64,000 nt of DNA from Burkholderiaceae bacterium. Lineage in GTDB: Bacteria; Pseudomonadota; Gammaproteobacteria; Burkholderiales; Burkholderiaceae_C. Both the position numbers and the translations under genes were made by a program. How positions within the stretch are numbered: position 1 is the first letter of the stretch; the number at the start of each line of letters is the position of its first letter. Below the pieces are notes generated by a model. That model was not told the DNA's origin and did not search any database. It saw only the letters and a list, made by a program, of their open reading frames with translations. Shown piece by piece: positions 15,942 to 24,863 of the stretch. The stretch spans positions 1 to 64,000 of the forward strand of contig JAGOPK010000016.1 of assembly GCA_017992055.1 (NCBI GenBank), in the 5' to 3' direction.

Positions 15942-18737
15942 TCACCCTGCCTCGGCTTCAAAGCGATGGCGGCCGCCGACCACGGTCTGTGCCGGCTGGC
16001 CCGGCAGCTCGATGCGGGCCGGCAGGCCCGGCGGCAACCGCAGCTCGTGCCAGCAGCGGCCATCGTCGCCCACGCCCCAGGCGGCGTGCAGCCGGCCCTG
16101 CACCGTGTCGTGCCAGGCCTGGCCACTGCCCAGGCGGGCATCCATCAGCGGCCGGCAGCGCAGGCTGGCAAAGCCGGGCTCGGCGGCCTCCAGGCCGGCG
16201 ATGCGGCGGTAGAGGAAGCCGGTCACCGCGCCCAGCGCATAGTGATTGAAGGAATTCATCGCCAGGTCACCGGTGTCGCCGTTCCAGCGCTCCCAGATGG
16301 TCGTGGCGCCGCGGCTGACCATGTAGCCCCAGCCGGGAAACTCGGTGCGCAGCAGCAGGTCCACCGCCAGGCCGGCATGGCCCTGCTCGGCCAGCACGTC
16401 CAGGCTGAACGGCGTGCCCAGGAAGCCGGTGGACAGCAGCGTGCCGCGCCTTCGGATGTCGGCCGCCAGCCGGTCGGCCGCGGCCTGCTGCAGCGCGGCC
16501 GGCACCAGGCCGAAGGCCAGGGCCAGGATGTGGCTGCTGTGGCTGCCGTTGCCGATGCGGCCATCGTCGGCCACGAACTCGGCCTGGAAGGCCTGCAGCA
16601 CCCGCGCATGCCAGGCCTCGAAGTGAGCGGCCCGCTCGCCTCGGCCGCTGGCCCGCGCCAGCTCGGCCATCATCGCCAGCATGCGCGCCCAGCAGGCGCT
16701 GGCCGACAGCAGCTTGGGCGTGGTCTCGTCCATCAGGTTCACCGCGTCCAGCGACAGCCAGTCGCCGAAGTCGACCTGGCGCCGCTGCCGCCACAAGCCA
16801 TCGCCGTTGGGCTCGGCGATCCAGGCCATCCAGCGCTCCATCGACGGCCAGTGCTCGTCCAGCACCGACAGGTCGCCATAGTGGCGCCACAGCGTGTGCG
16901 GCAGCACCACGCCGGCATCGCTCCAGCCCGGCGCGCCGGCCGCCGGCAGGGCCGGCGGATTGGTATCCATGTAGGCGCCGCCGGGCTGCTGGCTGGCGCG
17001 CAGATCGGCCAGGAAGCGGGCGGTGAAGCCGCGCACGTCCATGTTGTAGGCGGCGGTGGGCCAGAAGATCTGTGCATCGCCGGTCCAGCCCAGGCGCTCG
17101 TCGCGCTGCGGGCAGTCGGTGGGCAGGCCGACGAAGTTGCTGCGCTGGCTCCACAGCGTGTTGTGCCACAGGCCTTGCACGATGGGCTGGCTGCTGCTGA
17201 GCTGACCGGTGATGGCCAGGTCGCTGTGCAGCACCACGCCGGCGATCTGCTCGGGTGACAGCTCGCCGGGCCAGCCGCTGAGTTGCACGTAGCGGAAGCC
17301 GTGGTAGGTGAAGCGCGGCTGCCAGGTCTCGCCGTCCGCATCGCCACGCAGGATGTAGCGGTCGGTGCAGCGCGCTGCACGCAGATTGCGCATGTCCACG
17401 CTGCCGTCCTCGGCCAGCAGCTCGGCATGGCGCAGCGTGATCTGGCGGCCGGCCTCGCCGCGCACGCGGATGCGGCAGACGCCGGCGAAGTTCTGGCCGA
17501 AGTCAACCACCCAGTCGCCCGCATGTTCACCGCCGTCCAGCCGGGTGATGCGCTGCGGCCGCAGCGTCAGCGTCTCGCGGATCGGTGGGCTGTGCTGCAG
17601 GTGCAGCGCACAGGGGGGTCGGGGCGCGGCCCAGGCGGCCGGCCAGCCGCTGTCGTCGAAGCCCGGATCGCACCAGCCGGCGGGCTCCAGCCGCGCATCA
17701 TGGGTTTCGCCGTGGTAGATCTCGGAGAACAGCACCGGCGCCGGCGCGCTGCACCAGCCGGCCTGGGCCGCGTCGCTGCCGATGCACAGGCGCTGGCCGC
17801 CGGCCAGTTCCACCGCCAGATGCAGCCACAGCCGGCGCGGTGCCTCGCCGAACGGATAACGTCCACGGCCGATGGCCTCGCTGGCGTAGAAGCCGTCGGC
17901 CACCATCACGCCCAGCGCATTGCCACCCTGGCTGAGCAGGGCCGTGACATCGTGGCGCTGCACCAGCAGGCGCTGCCGGGTGTCGCTGTTCTCCGGCGCC
18001 AGCTGCGCATCGCCGACCCGCCGGCCGTTGATCTGCGCCTCGTAGCCGCCCAGCGCGGTGATCCACAGCGTGGCCGAGCGCGGCGCCGCCGGCAGCGTGA
18101 AGCCGCGACGCAGCAGCCGCGCCGGCTGCGGCGCCGTGGGCCGCCAGGCCAGGTCACAGGCCGGCGTCTGCGCGGTCTGCCAATCACCTGGCGCCATGCG
18201 CTGCACGGCGCCGGCCGCGGTCCAGCCCTCGGGCGGGTCCAGCCGGGTGCACCAGTCGCTGGCCTGTGGCGACAGGAAGCGCCGGCCCGCGGCAGCGTCG
18301 CCGCCCGCCGACAGCCGCGCCGCCAGCCCACCTTCCAGCGGCTGCTTGATGAACGGATGAAACAGCCGCACCAGCACCGCCAGCCGGTGGCTGCCACGGG
18401 CCAGGCGGCCCAGGTCCAGGTCGCGGAGTTCACGGCCGCCCAGCACGTCGTCGCTGGCGTGCAGGGCCACGCCATTCAGCCACACGCCGGCCAGGCCTTT
18501 TTGCGCGGCGATCAGCAGGCGCGCCTGCGGCCAGTCCTCGTCGAGCTCGAAGCGCCAGACGAAGGCGCGCGGCCGCTCGTCCTGCGGTGCCTCGCCCCAG
18601 GCCCAATGCCAGCCGGCCTGGCGCTCGGCCAGTTCGGCCGCGTCTTCGGCAGCCAGCCAGGGCGTGCCGCCGGCGATGTGGTCCAGTTCGGCCTGGCCGG
18701 CCTGGTGCGGTGGGAGGGTTTCGGTCAACAGGGTCAT
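15942..18737 (-). CDS. GH78 alpha-L-rhamnosidase
   Basis: 931 residues, the standard multi-domain bacterial GH78 rhamnosidase: N-terminal beta-sandwich domains (to about 420), then the (alpha/alpha)6 barrel and a C-terminal beta domain. Catalytic features fit family knowledge: Asp541, Glu547 (general acid), Trp551 and Asp554 in DCPQRDERLGWTGD, and the base Glu in TTIWERWNG followed by FNHYALG with the conserved His. No signal peptide is visible, so it probably acts on rhamnosides in the cytoplasm. ATG at 18737 overlaps the GH43 stop. Last gene of the eight-gene operon starting at the TonB receptor. Confidence 0.94.
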   Translation of the reverse strand: MTLLTETLPPHQAGQAELDHIAGGTPWLAAEDAAELAERQAGWHWAWGEAPQDERPRAFVWRFELDEDWPQARLLIAAQKGLAGVWLNGVALHASDDVLGGRELRDLDLGRLARGSHRLAVLVRLFHPFIKQPLEGGLAARLSAGGDAAAGRRFLSPQASDWCTRLDPPEGWTAAGAVQRMAPGDWQTAQTPACDLAWRPTAPQPARLLRRGFTLPAAPRSATLWITALGGYEAQINGRRVGDAQLAPENSDTRQRLLVQRHDVTALLSQGGNALGVMVADGFYASEAIGRGRYPFGEAPRRLWLHLAVELAGGQRLCIGSDAAQAGWCSAPAPVLFSEIYHGETHDARLEPAGWCDPGFDDSGWPAAWAAPRPPCALHLQHSPPIRETLTLRPQRITRLDGGEHAGDWVVDFGQNFAGVCRIRVRGEAGRQITLRHAELLAEDGSVDMRNLRAARCTDRYILRGDADGETWQPRFTYHGFRYVQLSGWPGELSPEQIAGVVLHSDLAITGQLSSSQPIVQGLWHNTLWSQRSNFVGLPTDCPQRDERLGWTGDAQIFWPTAAYNMDVRGFTARFLADLRASQQPGGAYMDTNPPALPAAGAPGWSDAGVVLPHTLWRHYGDLSVLDEHWPSMERWMAWIAEPNGDGLWRQRRQVDFGDWLSLDAVNLMDETTPKLLSASACWARMLAMMAELARASGRGERAAHFEAWHARVLQAFQAEFVADDGRIGNGSHSSHILALAFGLVPAALQQAAADRLAADIRRRGTLLSTGFLGTPFSLDVLAEQGHAGLAVDLLLRTEFPGWGYMVSRGATTIWERWNGDTGDLAMNSFNHYALGAVTGFLYRRIAGLEAAEPGFASLRCRPLMDARLGSGQAWHDTVQGRLHAAWGVGDDGRCWHELRLPPGLPARIELPGQPAQTVVGGRHRFEAEAG

Positions 18738-20302
18738 GGTTGCAGGTCCAGGCGGACCTCGGTGAAGGCCGCCGGCACGCTGGCCGGCCGACCGCGGCCG
18801 CTGGCATACAGGCCCAGCATCACGCCGGTGAAGCCGCCGGCCACCTCGGCCGACAGCATCGCGCATTCGGTCGTGCCCAGCGGCTGCAGCGGGCCACCCG
18901 CCGGACCGGCCAAGTACCGGTGCTCGCGCGCATCGGCCACGATGCGCAGGGCCAGGTCACCCTCGGGCGCCGGGCCCAGATCGTCCTCGCGCCACAGCGA
19001 ACCCAGCCGGCGGCGCAGCAGCAGCCGGCAGCCCGTGGCCTGGCGGCGCAGCAGGATCTGGTGGTGGAAGCGCTCGTTGGCATAGACCACCAGGCCGGCC
19101 TCCTCCCCATCGGCCTGGGGCTGGAACTGCAGCCGGGCGCTGAACACGCAGTCAAACTGCGTCTGCCAGCGGCCGACGAAGGCCGGCGTGGCGGCCTCGT
19201 CGTCCAGCGTGGCCGACTGGCCGTACAGCAGCAGCCAGCCCGGGCGCTGGCTCAGCGACCACAGCGGCTGCAGCGGCGTGCGCAGCACGCTCCAATCGGC
19301 CGAAAGCCGATCGGGCGCTTCGGCCGTGGCCATGCCGCTGGCGGCCAGCGCAGGCTGCGGCCAGGGCTGCAGCGGCGGCAAGGCCTCGGCCGGCAACTGC
19401 AGCGGCACGCGCCCCCAGCCGGTGCCGGCCAGGCCCAGCTGCGGCCAGCCCTTGGCATCCCATTGCAGCGGCAGCACGCAGGTCTCGCGGCCCAGGTGGT
19501 GGCGCTGCGGCGCAAACGGCACGGGCGCTGGCCGCGTGGCCAGCAGCACCGCCCACCAGCGACCGTCGCTGCCCTGCACCAGGTCGGCATGGCCGGTGCA
19601 CTGCAGCGCATGGTCCAGGCTGCGATGGCTGAGCACCGGGTTGTGCGGACAGGGCTCGAAGGGGCCGAACGGATGATCGGAGCGGGCCACCGTGACCATG
19701 TGGCCGGCCTCGGTGCCGCCCTCGGCGATCAGCAGCAGCCAGGCCTGGCCGACGGCATACAGATGCGGGCCCTCGGGCGCCTTGGCGCCGCTGCCGGCCC
19801 AGATCAGGCGGCGCGGGCTCAGCAGGCGGCCGCTGTCCAGGTCGATCTGCGCCTGGTAGATGCCCTTGGGCTCGTCGCCATGGAAGCCGCCGTTGCCGGT
19901 GATCAGCACCCGGCCATCGGCCAGGAAGCACAGCGATGGATCGATGCCCGGCCAGTCCAGCGTCACCGGATCGGACCAGGGGCCCTCGGCGCGCTCGGCC
20001 CAGAGATGGACATTGCGCCGCTGGTGCACGACGGTGGTCACCAGGTGGAAGCGGCCGCCATGGTGGCGCAGCGTGGGCGCAAACAGGCCCAGGCCGCTGG
20101 GGCAGCCGCTCAGGTCCAGCTGCGACGGGCGCGTGAACACATGGCCGATGGGCCGCCAATGCGCCAGGTCGCGGCTGTGGAACAACGGGATGCCGGGCCA
20201 GGTGTGAAAGGAACTGGTGGCCAGGTAGAAATGTTCGCCGACCCGGCAGATGCTGGGGTCGGGATGGCAGCCCGGCAACACCGGGTTGTCGACCCGGCTC
20301 AC
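18734..20302 (-). CDS. GH43 beta-xylosidase or alpha-L-arabinofuranosidase
   Basis: 522 residues. The five-bladed GH43 domain (about 1-310) has the catalytic base Asp in CHPDPSICR, the transition-state Asp in GIDPSLCF and the acid Glu in APEGPHLY. The C-terminal half is a beta-sandwich domain like that of family 43 xylosidases. No signal peptide. GTG start at 20302 overlaps the esterase stop (GTGA). The open frame continues far upstream but that is shadow of the esterase. Probably removes arabinose or xylose from imported rhamnose-containing oligosaccharides; specificity cannot be read from sequence alone. Confidence 0.9.
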   Translation of the reverse strand: MSRVDNPVLPGCHPDPSICRVGEHFYLATSSFHTWPGIPLFHSRDLAHWRPIGHVFTRPSQLDLSGCPSGLGLFAPTLRHHGGRFHLVTTVVHQRRNVHLWAERAEGPWSDPVTLDWPGIDPSLCFLADGRVLITGNGGFHGDEPKGIYQAQIDLDSGRLLSPRRLIWAGSGAKAPEGPHLYAVGQAWLLLIAEGGTEAGHMVTVARSDHPFGPFEPCPHNPVLSHRSLDHALQCTGHADLVQGSDGRWWAVLLATRPAPVPFAPQRHHLGRETCVLPLQWDAKGWPQLGLAGTGWGRVPLQLPAEALPPLQPWPQPALAASGMATAEAPDRLSADWSVLRTPLQPLWSLSQRPGWLLLYGQSATLDDEAATPAFVGRWQTQFDCVFSARLQFQPQADGEEAGLVVYANERFHHQILLRRQATGCRLLLRRRLGSLWREDDLGPAPEGDLALRIVADAREHRYLAGPAGGPLQPLGTTECAMLSAEVAGGFTGVMLGLYASGRGRPASVPAAFTEVRLDLQP

Positions 20303-21249
20303 TGCCGCGCCAGCCAGGCCAGGTAGCTGTCGAACCAGCCGTCGCTGGTGTTGCCGCGTGGCGCCATCAGGCCGAAGCCGTGGTTGCCCCGCTCGTACAA
20401 ATGCAGTTCCACCCGCTGGCCGGCGCGGCGCCAGTCCTGCACGATGTCGAAGTGATCGGGCGGGAACAGCGCATCGTCGGCGGCCTGGGCCAGAAACAGC
20501 GGCGGCACCGGTGCACGCGGCCGTGTGCTGGCAAAGCCGCCGTAGATCAAGGCCAGGCTGTCGGGCATCTGCGCCGGTTCGGCGCGCTCGACCAGGGCCC
20601 GGCCGGTGCGCGCGCCGGCCGAGAAGCCGATCAGGGCGATGCGCGCGGCGCTGAAGCCCTGCTCGGCCGCATGGGCGCGCAGCCAGGCCATGGCCTGCAG
20701 CGCATCGTCGACCGCCGGGCCGTGGGCGGCCAGGTCGATCGGCGCCTTGGCCGCGCCGGGGGCAAAGCGCTGGGCGATCTCGGCATTCACCAGCTCGGCA
20801 AAGGCCGTGTCGTCCACCGGCGTGGGCATCACGCGGTAGACCAGCACATAGGCGGTGTAGCCCGCCGCAGCCAAGCGCTGGGCCACCGGCAGGCCCTCGT
20901 TCTCGATGGCCAGGAACTTGTAGCCGCCGCCGGGCAGCACCAGCACGGCCCGGCCCTTGCCCGGCCCGTCCGCCTGGCCGGCCGTCGGCCGCAGCGCATA
21001 CAGCTGGGCCCGCGTGCTGTTGCGCAGCACACGCTCGCGGATCAGGCTGGTCCACTGGAAGGCCGGGCCCGAGCCCTGGCCCAGCTCGATGGGCACGGGC
21101 AGGGCCATCGGCGTGGCCGGCTGGGCGCGGAACATCGGCACCGACGGCGGGGCCGCGGGCGCCGGGGTCTGGGCCGCACTCTGGGCCGCAGCCATGGACA
21201 GCACGGCCCAGGCCAGGCCGGCCGACAGCCAGCGATCACGCGCCATCAT
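20299..21249 (-). CDS. Exported alpha/beta-hydrolase (acetylesterase-like)
   Basis: 316 residues. A Sec signal peptide (residues 1-27, ending AAQSAAQ) is followed by an alpha/beta-hydrolase of the acetylxylan-esterase/BD-FAE type with oxyanion segment LVLPGGGYKFLA, nucleophile elbow GFSAG, an Asp in AADDALFP and a His in RGNHGFG. Likely removes acetyl or other ester groups from the glycoside substrate in the periplasm. Two adjacent ATGs (21249 and 21246) are possible; the first overlaps the preceding gene's stop. It is a relative of the hydrolase at 40392-41435, with the same PGGGF/Y, LVYRV and SAGAR pattern. Confidence 0.88.
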   Translation of the reverse strand: MMARDRWLSAGLAWAVLSMAAAQSAAQTPAPAAPPSVPMFRAQPATPMALPVPIELGQGSGPAFQWTSLIRERVLRNSTRAQLYALRPTAGQADGPGKGRAVLVLPGGGYKFLAIENEGLPVAQRLAAAGYTAYVLVYRVMPTPVDDTAFAELVNAEIAQRFAPGAAKAPIDLAAHGPAVDDALQAMAWLRAHAAEQGFSAARIALIGFSAGARTGRALVERAEPAQMPDSLALIYGGFASTRPRAPVPPLFLAQAADDALFPPDHFDIVQDWRRAGQRVELHLYERGNHGFGLMAPRGNTSDGWFDSYLAWLARQ

Positions 21250-22265
21250 GTCTTCTCCTTGCTCACCGCGGCCTGCAGCCGCAGCTTGGCCAGCAGGTCG
21301 GCGATCACCGCGCGGGCCTCGATGCGCTCGCACAGCAGCAGCTCGCGCGGCATGCCGGTCGCCGCGCCATCGGGCCGCGGCAGCAGGGCCTGCGCCGGCA
21401 CCGGCCGCAGCGGGCCCTGGCGGTCCAGCACCGCCGCCTGCACCAGGGCGCTGTCGCCCAGGGTCACGGTCGGCCCCAGCTGGAGGAAGGGCGGCAGCTG
21501 CAGGTAGCGGCCATGCAGCCAGTCGCCCAGGGCCGAGATCGGCCGCAGATCGGCCTCCAGCTCGGCCACCGACAGCGTCAGCTGGCGATAGGCCTCGCGC
21601 GGCACCACGCGCACGGCCAGCCCCGGCTGCCACAGCACCTGGCGCGCGGCCTCGACATCGGTGGCCAGGTTGTATTCGGGCTCGCCGCGGCCATCCAGCG
21701 CGCCGCCGATCCACACCAGGGTCAGGCGCGGGGCGATCTGCGGCGCCAGGCGCAGCGCGGCGGCCACATTGGTCAGCGGTCCGCCACAGGTCAGCCACAG
21801 CGGCAGTGGGTCGTCGCGCAAGGCCTCGTCGACGATGGCCCGGGCGGCCGGGCTGACCTGGGCAGCTCCGACGCCAAAGCCCTCGGCCCCGGCCAGCACC
21901 GGACAGGGCAGGCCCAGCTTGCCGGCCCGGGCCAGCTGCAGCACCTGGTCGCGGCCCTTGGCGGCGGTGCGCCCGGCCGGCTCGCCGGCCAGCGCGGCCA
22001 GCCGCGCATCCAGCGCCGAACTCGTCACCAGCACCGTGCGCGCCGTGGGGCTGAGCCACTGGTGGGCCAAAGCGAACAGGCCGTCGGGATCGCCGGCAAA
22101 GTCGTTGTCGACGATGACCCGCACCGCGGCCTGCTGGCCGATGCGGCCGGCGGCGGCGCCGGGCGCTGCAACGGCTGGACCCAGGCCAGCCAGGCCGCCG
22201 ATCCCGGCCCACCCGGCCAGGGCCTGGCCCAGCAGCCGGCGACGCTGCCAGCCGCCCTGCCTCAC
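21246..22265 (-). CDS. Nucleoside-hydrolase-like protein with export signal
   Basis: 339 residues, inosine-uridine preferring nucleoside hydrolase (IUNH) fold. The N-terminal metal-site motif reads DNDFAGDPDGLFAL instead of the textbook DxDxGxDD, and a later GGPLTNVAAAL matches the family. It begins with a twin-arginine-like signal (RRRLLGQALAGWAG) and hydrophobic stretch, suggesting export. IUNH-like proteins hydrolyse N-ribosides, but those in polysaccharide loci may act on other furanosides, and the altered metal motif makes the reaction uncertain. GTG start at 22265 overlaps the stop of the GH1-amidohydrolase gene. Confidence 0.8.
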   Translation of the reverse strand: MRQGGWQRRRLLGQALAGWAGIGGLAGLGPAVAAPGAAAGRIGQQAAVRVIVDNDFAGDPDGLFALAHQWLSPTARTVLVTSSALDARLAALAGEPAGRTAAKGRDQVLQLARAGKLGLPCPVLAGAEGFGVGAAQVSPAARAIVDEALRDDPLPLWLTCGGPLTNVAAALRLAPQIAPRLTLVWIGGALDGRGEPEYNLATDVEAARQVLWQPGLAVRVVPREAYRQLTLSVAELEADLRPISALGDWLHGRYLQLPPFLQLGPTVTLGDSALVQAAVLDRQGPLRPVPAQALLPRPDGAATGMPRELLLCERIEARAVIADLLAKLRLQAAVSKEKT

Positions 22266-24823
22266 TGCGGCTCCTTGTGGAAGCGCCCGTCCTTCATGAT
22301 GGCGCGCAGCCTGGCCTTGTTCTGCAGGATCGCCACGTCCTCGGTGGGATCACCCTCCACCAGCAGCAGGTCGGCCAGGAAGCCCTCGCGCAGCTGGCCC
22401 AGCTCGTCGGGCCGGCCCATGATCTGCCCACCCAGCGCGGTGGCCGCATGCAGGGCCTCGGCCGGCGTGTAGCCGAAGTGCTGCACCCACAGCTCCAGGT
22501 CGCGGGCATTGCGGCCGTTGGGGTTGAACGGAAAGCCGTAGTCGCCGCCCGGCAGCAGGCGCAGGCCGCGGCGGCGCAGCTCGGGCACCAGCTTCTTCTG
22601 GTGCTCCAGCACGGTGGCCGCGTCCTGCTTCATGTGCGTCATGTCGAAGTGCGGCGGCGGGTTGGCATCCAGCGTGGCCTGCACGATGCCGATGCTGGGG
22701 GCGATGAAGACCTGGTCCTTCACCGATTCCAGCAGGTCCAGCGCCTCCTCGTCCGCGTAGGTGCAGTGATAGAGCACACGGAAGCCGGCCTTGACGCCCA
22801 GCTTCACCGCTGCCGCGGCATGGGCATGGCCGGTCAGCCACAGGCCCAGCTCGCGCGCGGCCGCGCCGGCGGCCATCAGCTCTTCTTCGGTGTAGAGCAG
22901 CTGCTGCGAGGCGCCGGGCTTGAGCGCACTCTCGCCCGAGATCAGGAACTTCACGGCCTGGGCGCCGATGTCCTTGCAGCCCTGGACGAAGGCCGCCACA
23001 TTGGCCGGCCCCACGCCATGCTCGTCGACCTTGCCGGGGTCCAGCAGCGAGCCGTCGCTGGGCGGCTCGCGCTCCACCGACGAGGCCACCAGGCGCGGCC
23101 CGGGCATGCCGCCGGAGTCGATCATCTCCTTCAGCGCCGGCTCGATGCGCTTGCCCAGGGCCCCGGCCGAATAGGCGCTGGTGAAGCCATGGTCCAGCAG
23201 GATGCGCGCATTGCGCGCTGCCGTCAGCGTCAGCTCCTCGGGCGGCAGGCTCATGCCGGGCACGAACTTCTCCACGCTGGTCGGCCAGGTCAGGTGGGCA
23301 TGGGCCTCGGTCAGGCCGGGCATCAGCACGCCGCCGCGGCCGTCGATGAGGCGGGCGTTGTCGCGCGGCACCCGGGCACCCTCGCGGGCGATGGCGCTGA
23401 TGCGCTGGCCGTCCACGCGCAGCTCGCCGGCAAAGGGCGCGCCGCCCGAGCCGTCGAAGATGCGCACGTTGGCGAAGACGATGCCGGGCTGGCTGGCCGG
23501 CGGGATGTAGACATGGTCCAGCGCCAGATCCTGGGCCGGCCCGGGCTGGGCCTGGGCCTGCAGCCCGTCGGGCAGGGCATTGGCCCGCGCCACCTCCCCC
23601 AGCCAGTGGCCGCTGGGCTTGATGCTGCGCTGCTGGGTGGCGCGGTCCACCGCGATCAGGCCAAAGCGCTTGGCATAGCCGAACATCCACTCGTAGTTGT
23701 CGAAGGCGCTCCAGCAGGTGTAGCCGATCACCGGCACGCCGTCGGCCATGGCCGCGCCCAGGCTGGCCAGGGCGCGCTGCAGGAAGACGACACGGCGCGG
23801 GTCGTCGTCGCCGCAGTAGCCGTTTTCGGCAATCAGCAGCGGCAGCTTCAGCTCGTGGGCCACCCGCCGCAGCACCGCACCCAGGGCCTCGGGCGCAAAC
23901 TCGTAGCCCATGCCGGTGGCGGCCTCCGGACCGGCCACCTGGCCATGGGCGGCATAGATCTCGCGCGTGTAGTTGGAGAACGCGAAATAGTCGTCGCCGT
24001 CGATCACCGGCAGCCACTGGCGGAAGTTCAGCTGCCACTGGCGTGCGGCCAGCTGCTCGCCACCGGGCAGGAACTGGGGCTGCGACAGCGCCAGCGACAG
24101 GCCGACCTTCACCCCCGGGGCGACACGGCGTATGGCCGCACGCGCCGCACGGTGGGCCGCGGCCACGATGGCCTGGCCCTGGGTGTCACCGGCCATCAGA
24201 AACGAGCAGTAGGTGGCGGCATCGGTGCCGCAGGCGCGGGCCGCGGCCTCGCGCCAGGCCGGCGCACGCCACTGGCCGGGGTCCACGCCCACCGGGGGCA
24301 CGATGTCCAGCTCGGAGAACAGGCCGTGCAGCAGCACGCCGATGTTGCATTCGTTCATCGTCAGCACATGGCCGACGCCGCTGCCCAGTGCGGTCATGAC
24401 CTGCTCGACATAGCGCGCAAACAGGCCCGGGGTGCGCGCATCGCGCCAGCCGCCCAGGGCCATCAGCCACTGCGGCGAGGTGAAGTGGTGCAGCGTGACC
24501 AGGGGCTGCAGGCCATGGACCCGGCAGGCGTCGACCACGGCGCGGTAGTGCGCCAGCGCCGCGGCATCGAACTCGCCTTCGCGCGGCTCGACGCGGGCCC
24601 ACTCCACCGAGAAGCGGTAGGACTTGAGCCCCAGCGAGGCCAGCAGCGCGATGTCGGCTTCAAAGCGCGTGTAGTGCTCGATGGCGGACGCGCTCTTGTC
24701 GGCATAGGGAGAGCCATCGGCCCATTCTTCGGCCCAGGTGTCGCAATTACTGTTGTGGCCTTCCACCTGGTGGGCGGCGGTGGCCGCGCCCCAGAGGAAG
24801 TCGGGCGGAAACTGGATGCTCAT
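22262..24823 (-). CDS. Two-enzyme fusion: GH1 beta-glycosidase plus imidazolonepropionase-like amidohydrolase
   Basis: 853 residues in one uninterrupted frame. Residues 1-415 are a GH1 barrel: start FPPDFLWGAATAAHQVEG, acid/base Glu158 in TMNECN (the usual NEP is NEC here), nucleophile Glu333 in IAENG, and the SAFDNYEWMFGY subsite. A Pro/Ala-rich linker (about 415-447) joins a metal-dependent amidohydrolase (about 448-853) with His508-x-His510, candidate carboxylated Lys625, His666, His686 and Asp761. Both active sites look complete. No signal peptide. ATG at 24823 follows the symporter gene by 40 nt. Presumably removes beta-glucose and then opens a ring or hydrolyses an amide or lactone in the aglycone (inference). 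Confidence 0.9.
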   Translation of the reverse strand: MSIQFPPDFLWGAATAAHQVEGHNSNCDTWAEEWADGSPYADKSASAIEHYTRFEADIALLASLGLKSYRFSVEWARVEPREGEFDAAALAHYRAVVDACRVHGLQPLVTLHHFTSPQWLMALGGWRDARTPGLFARYVEQVMTALGSGVGHVLTMNECNIGVLLHGLFSELDIVPPVGVDPGQWRAPAWREAAARACGTDAATYCSFLMAGDTQGQAIVAAAHRAARAAIRRVAPGVKVGLSLALSQPQFLPGGEQLAARQWQLNFRQWLPVIDGDDYFAFSNYTREIYAAHGQVAGPEAATGMGYEFAPEALGAVLRRVAHELKLPLLIAENGYCGDDDPRRVVFLQRALASLGAAMADGVPVIGYTCWSAFDNYEWMFGYAKRFGLIAVDRATQQRSIKPSGHWLGEVARANALPDGLQAQAQPGPAQDLALDHVYIPPASQPGIVFANVRIFDGSGGAPFAGELRVDGQRISAIAREGARVPRDNARLIDGRGGVLMPGLTEAHAHLTWPTSVEKFVPGMSLPPEELTLTAARNARILLDHGFTSAYSAGALGKRIEPALKEMIDSGGMPGPRLVASSVEREPPSDGSLLDPGKVDEHGVGPANVAAFVQGCKDIGAQAVKFLISGESALKPGASQQLLYTEEELMAAGAAARELGLWLTGHAHAAAAVKLGVKAGFRVLYHCTYADEEALDLLESVKDQVFIAPSIGIVQATLDANPPPHFDMTHMKQDAATVLEHQKKLVPELRRRGLRLLPGGDYGFPFNPNGRNARDLELWVQHFGYTPAEALHAATALGGQIMGRPDELGQLREGFLADLLLVEGDPTEDVAILQNKARLRAIMKDGRFHKEPQ

Positions 24824-24863
24824 CGAGCGGACTCCGGCAAAGGGTGAACAGGGAAAACGGGAT

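Noticed and set aside
22277-24847. 856-codon plus-strand frame opposite the GH1-amidohydrolase fusion
   Set aside because: His/Gln/Ala-rich shadow with no motif; almost exact antisense of the real gene.
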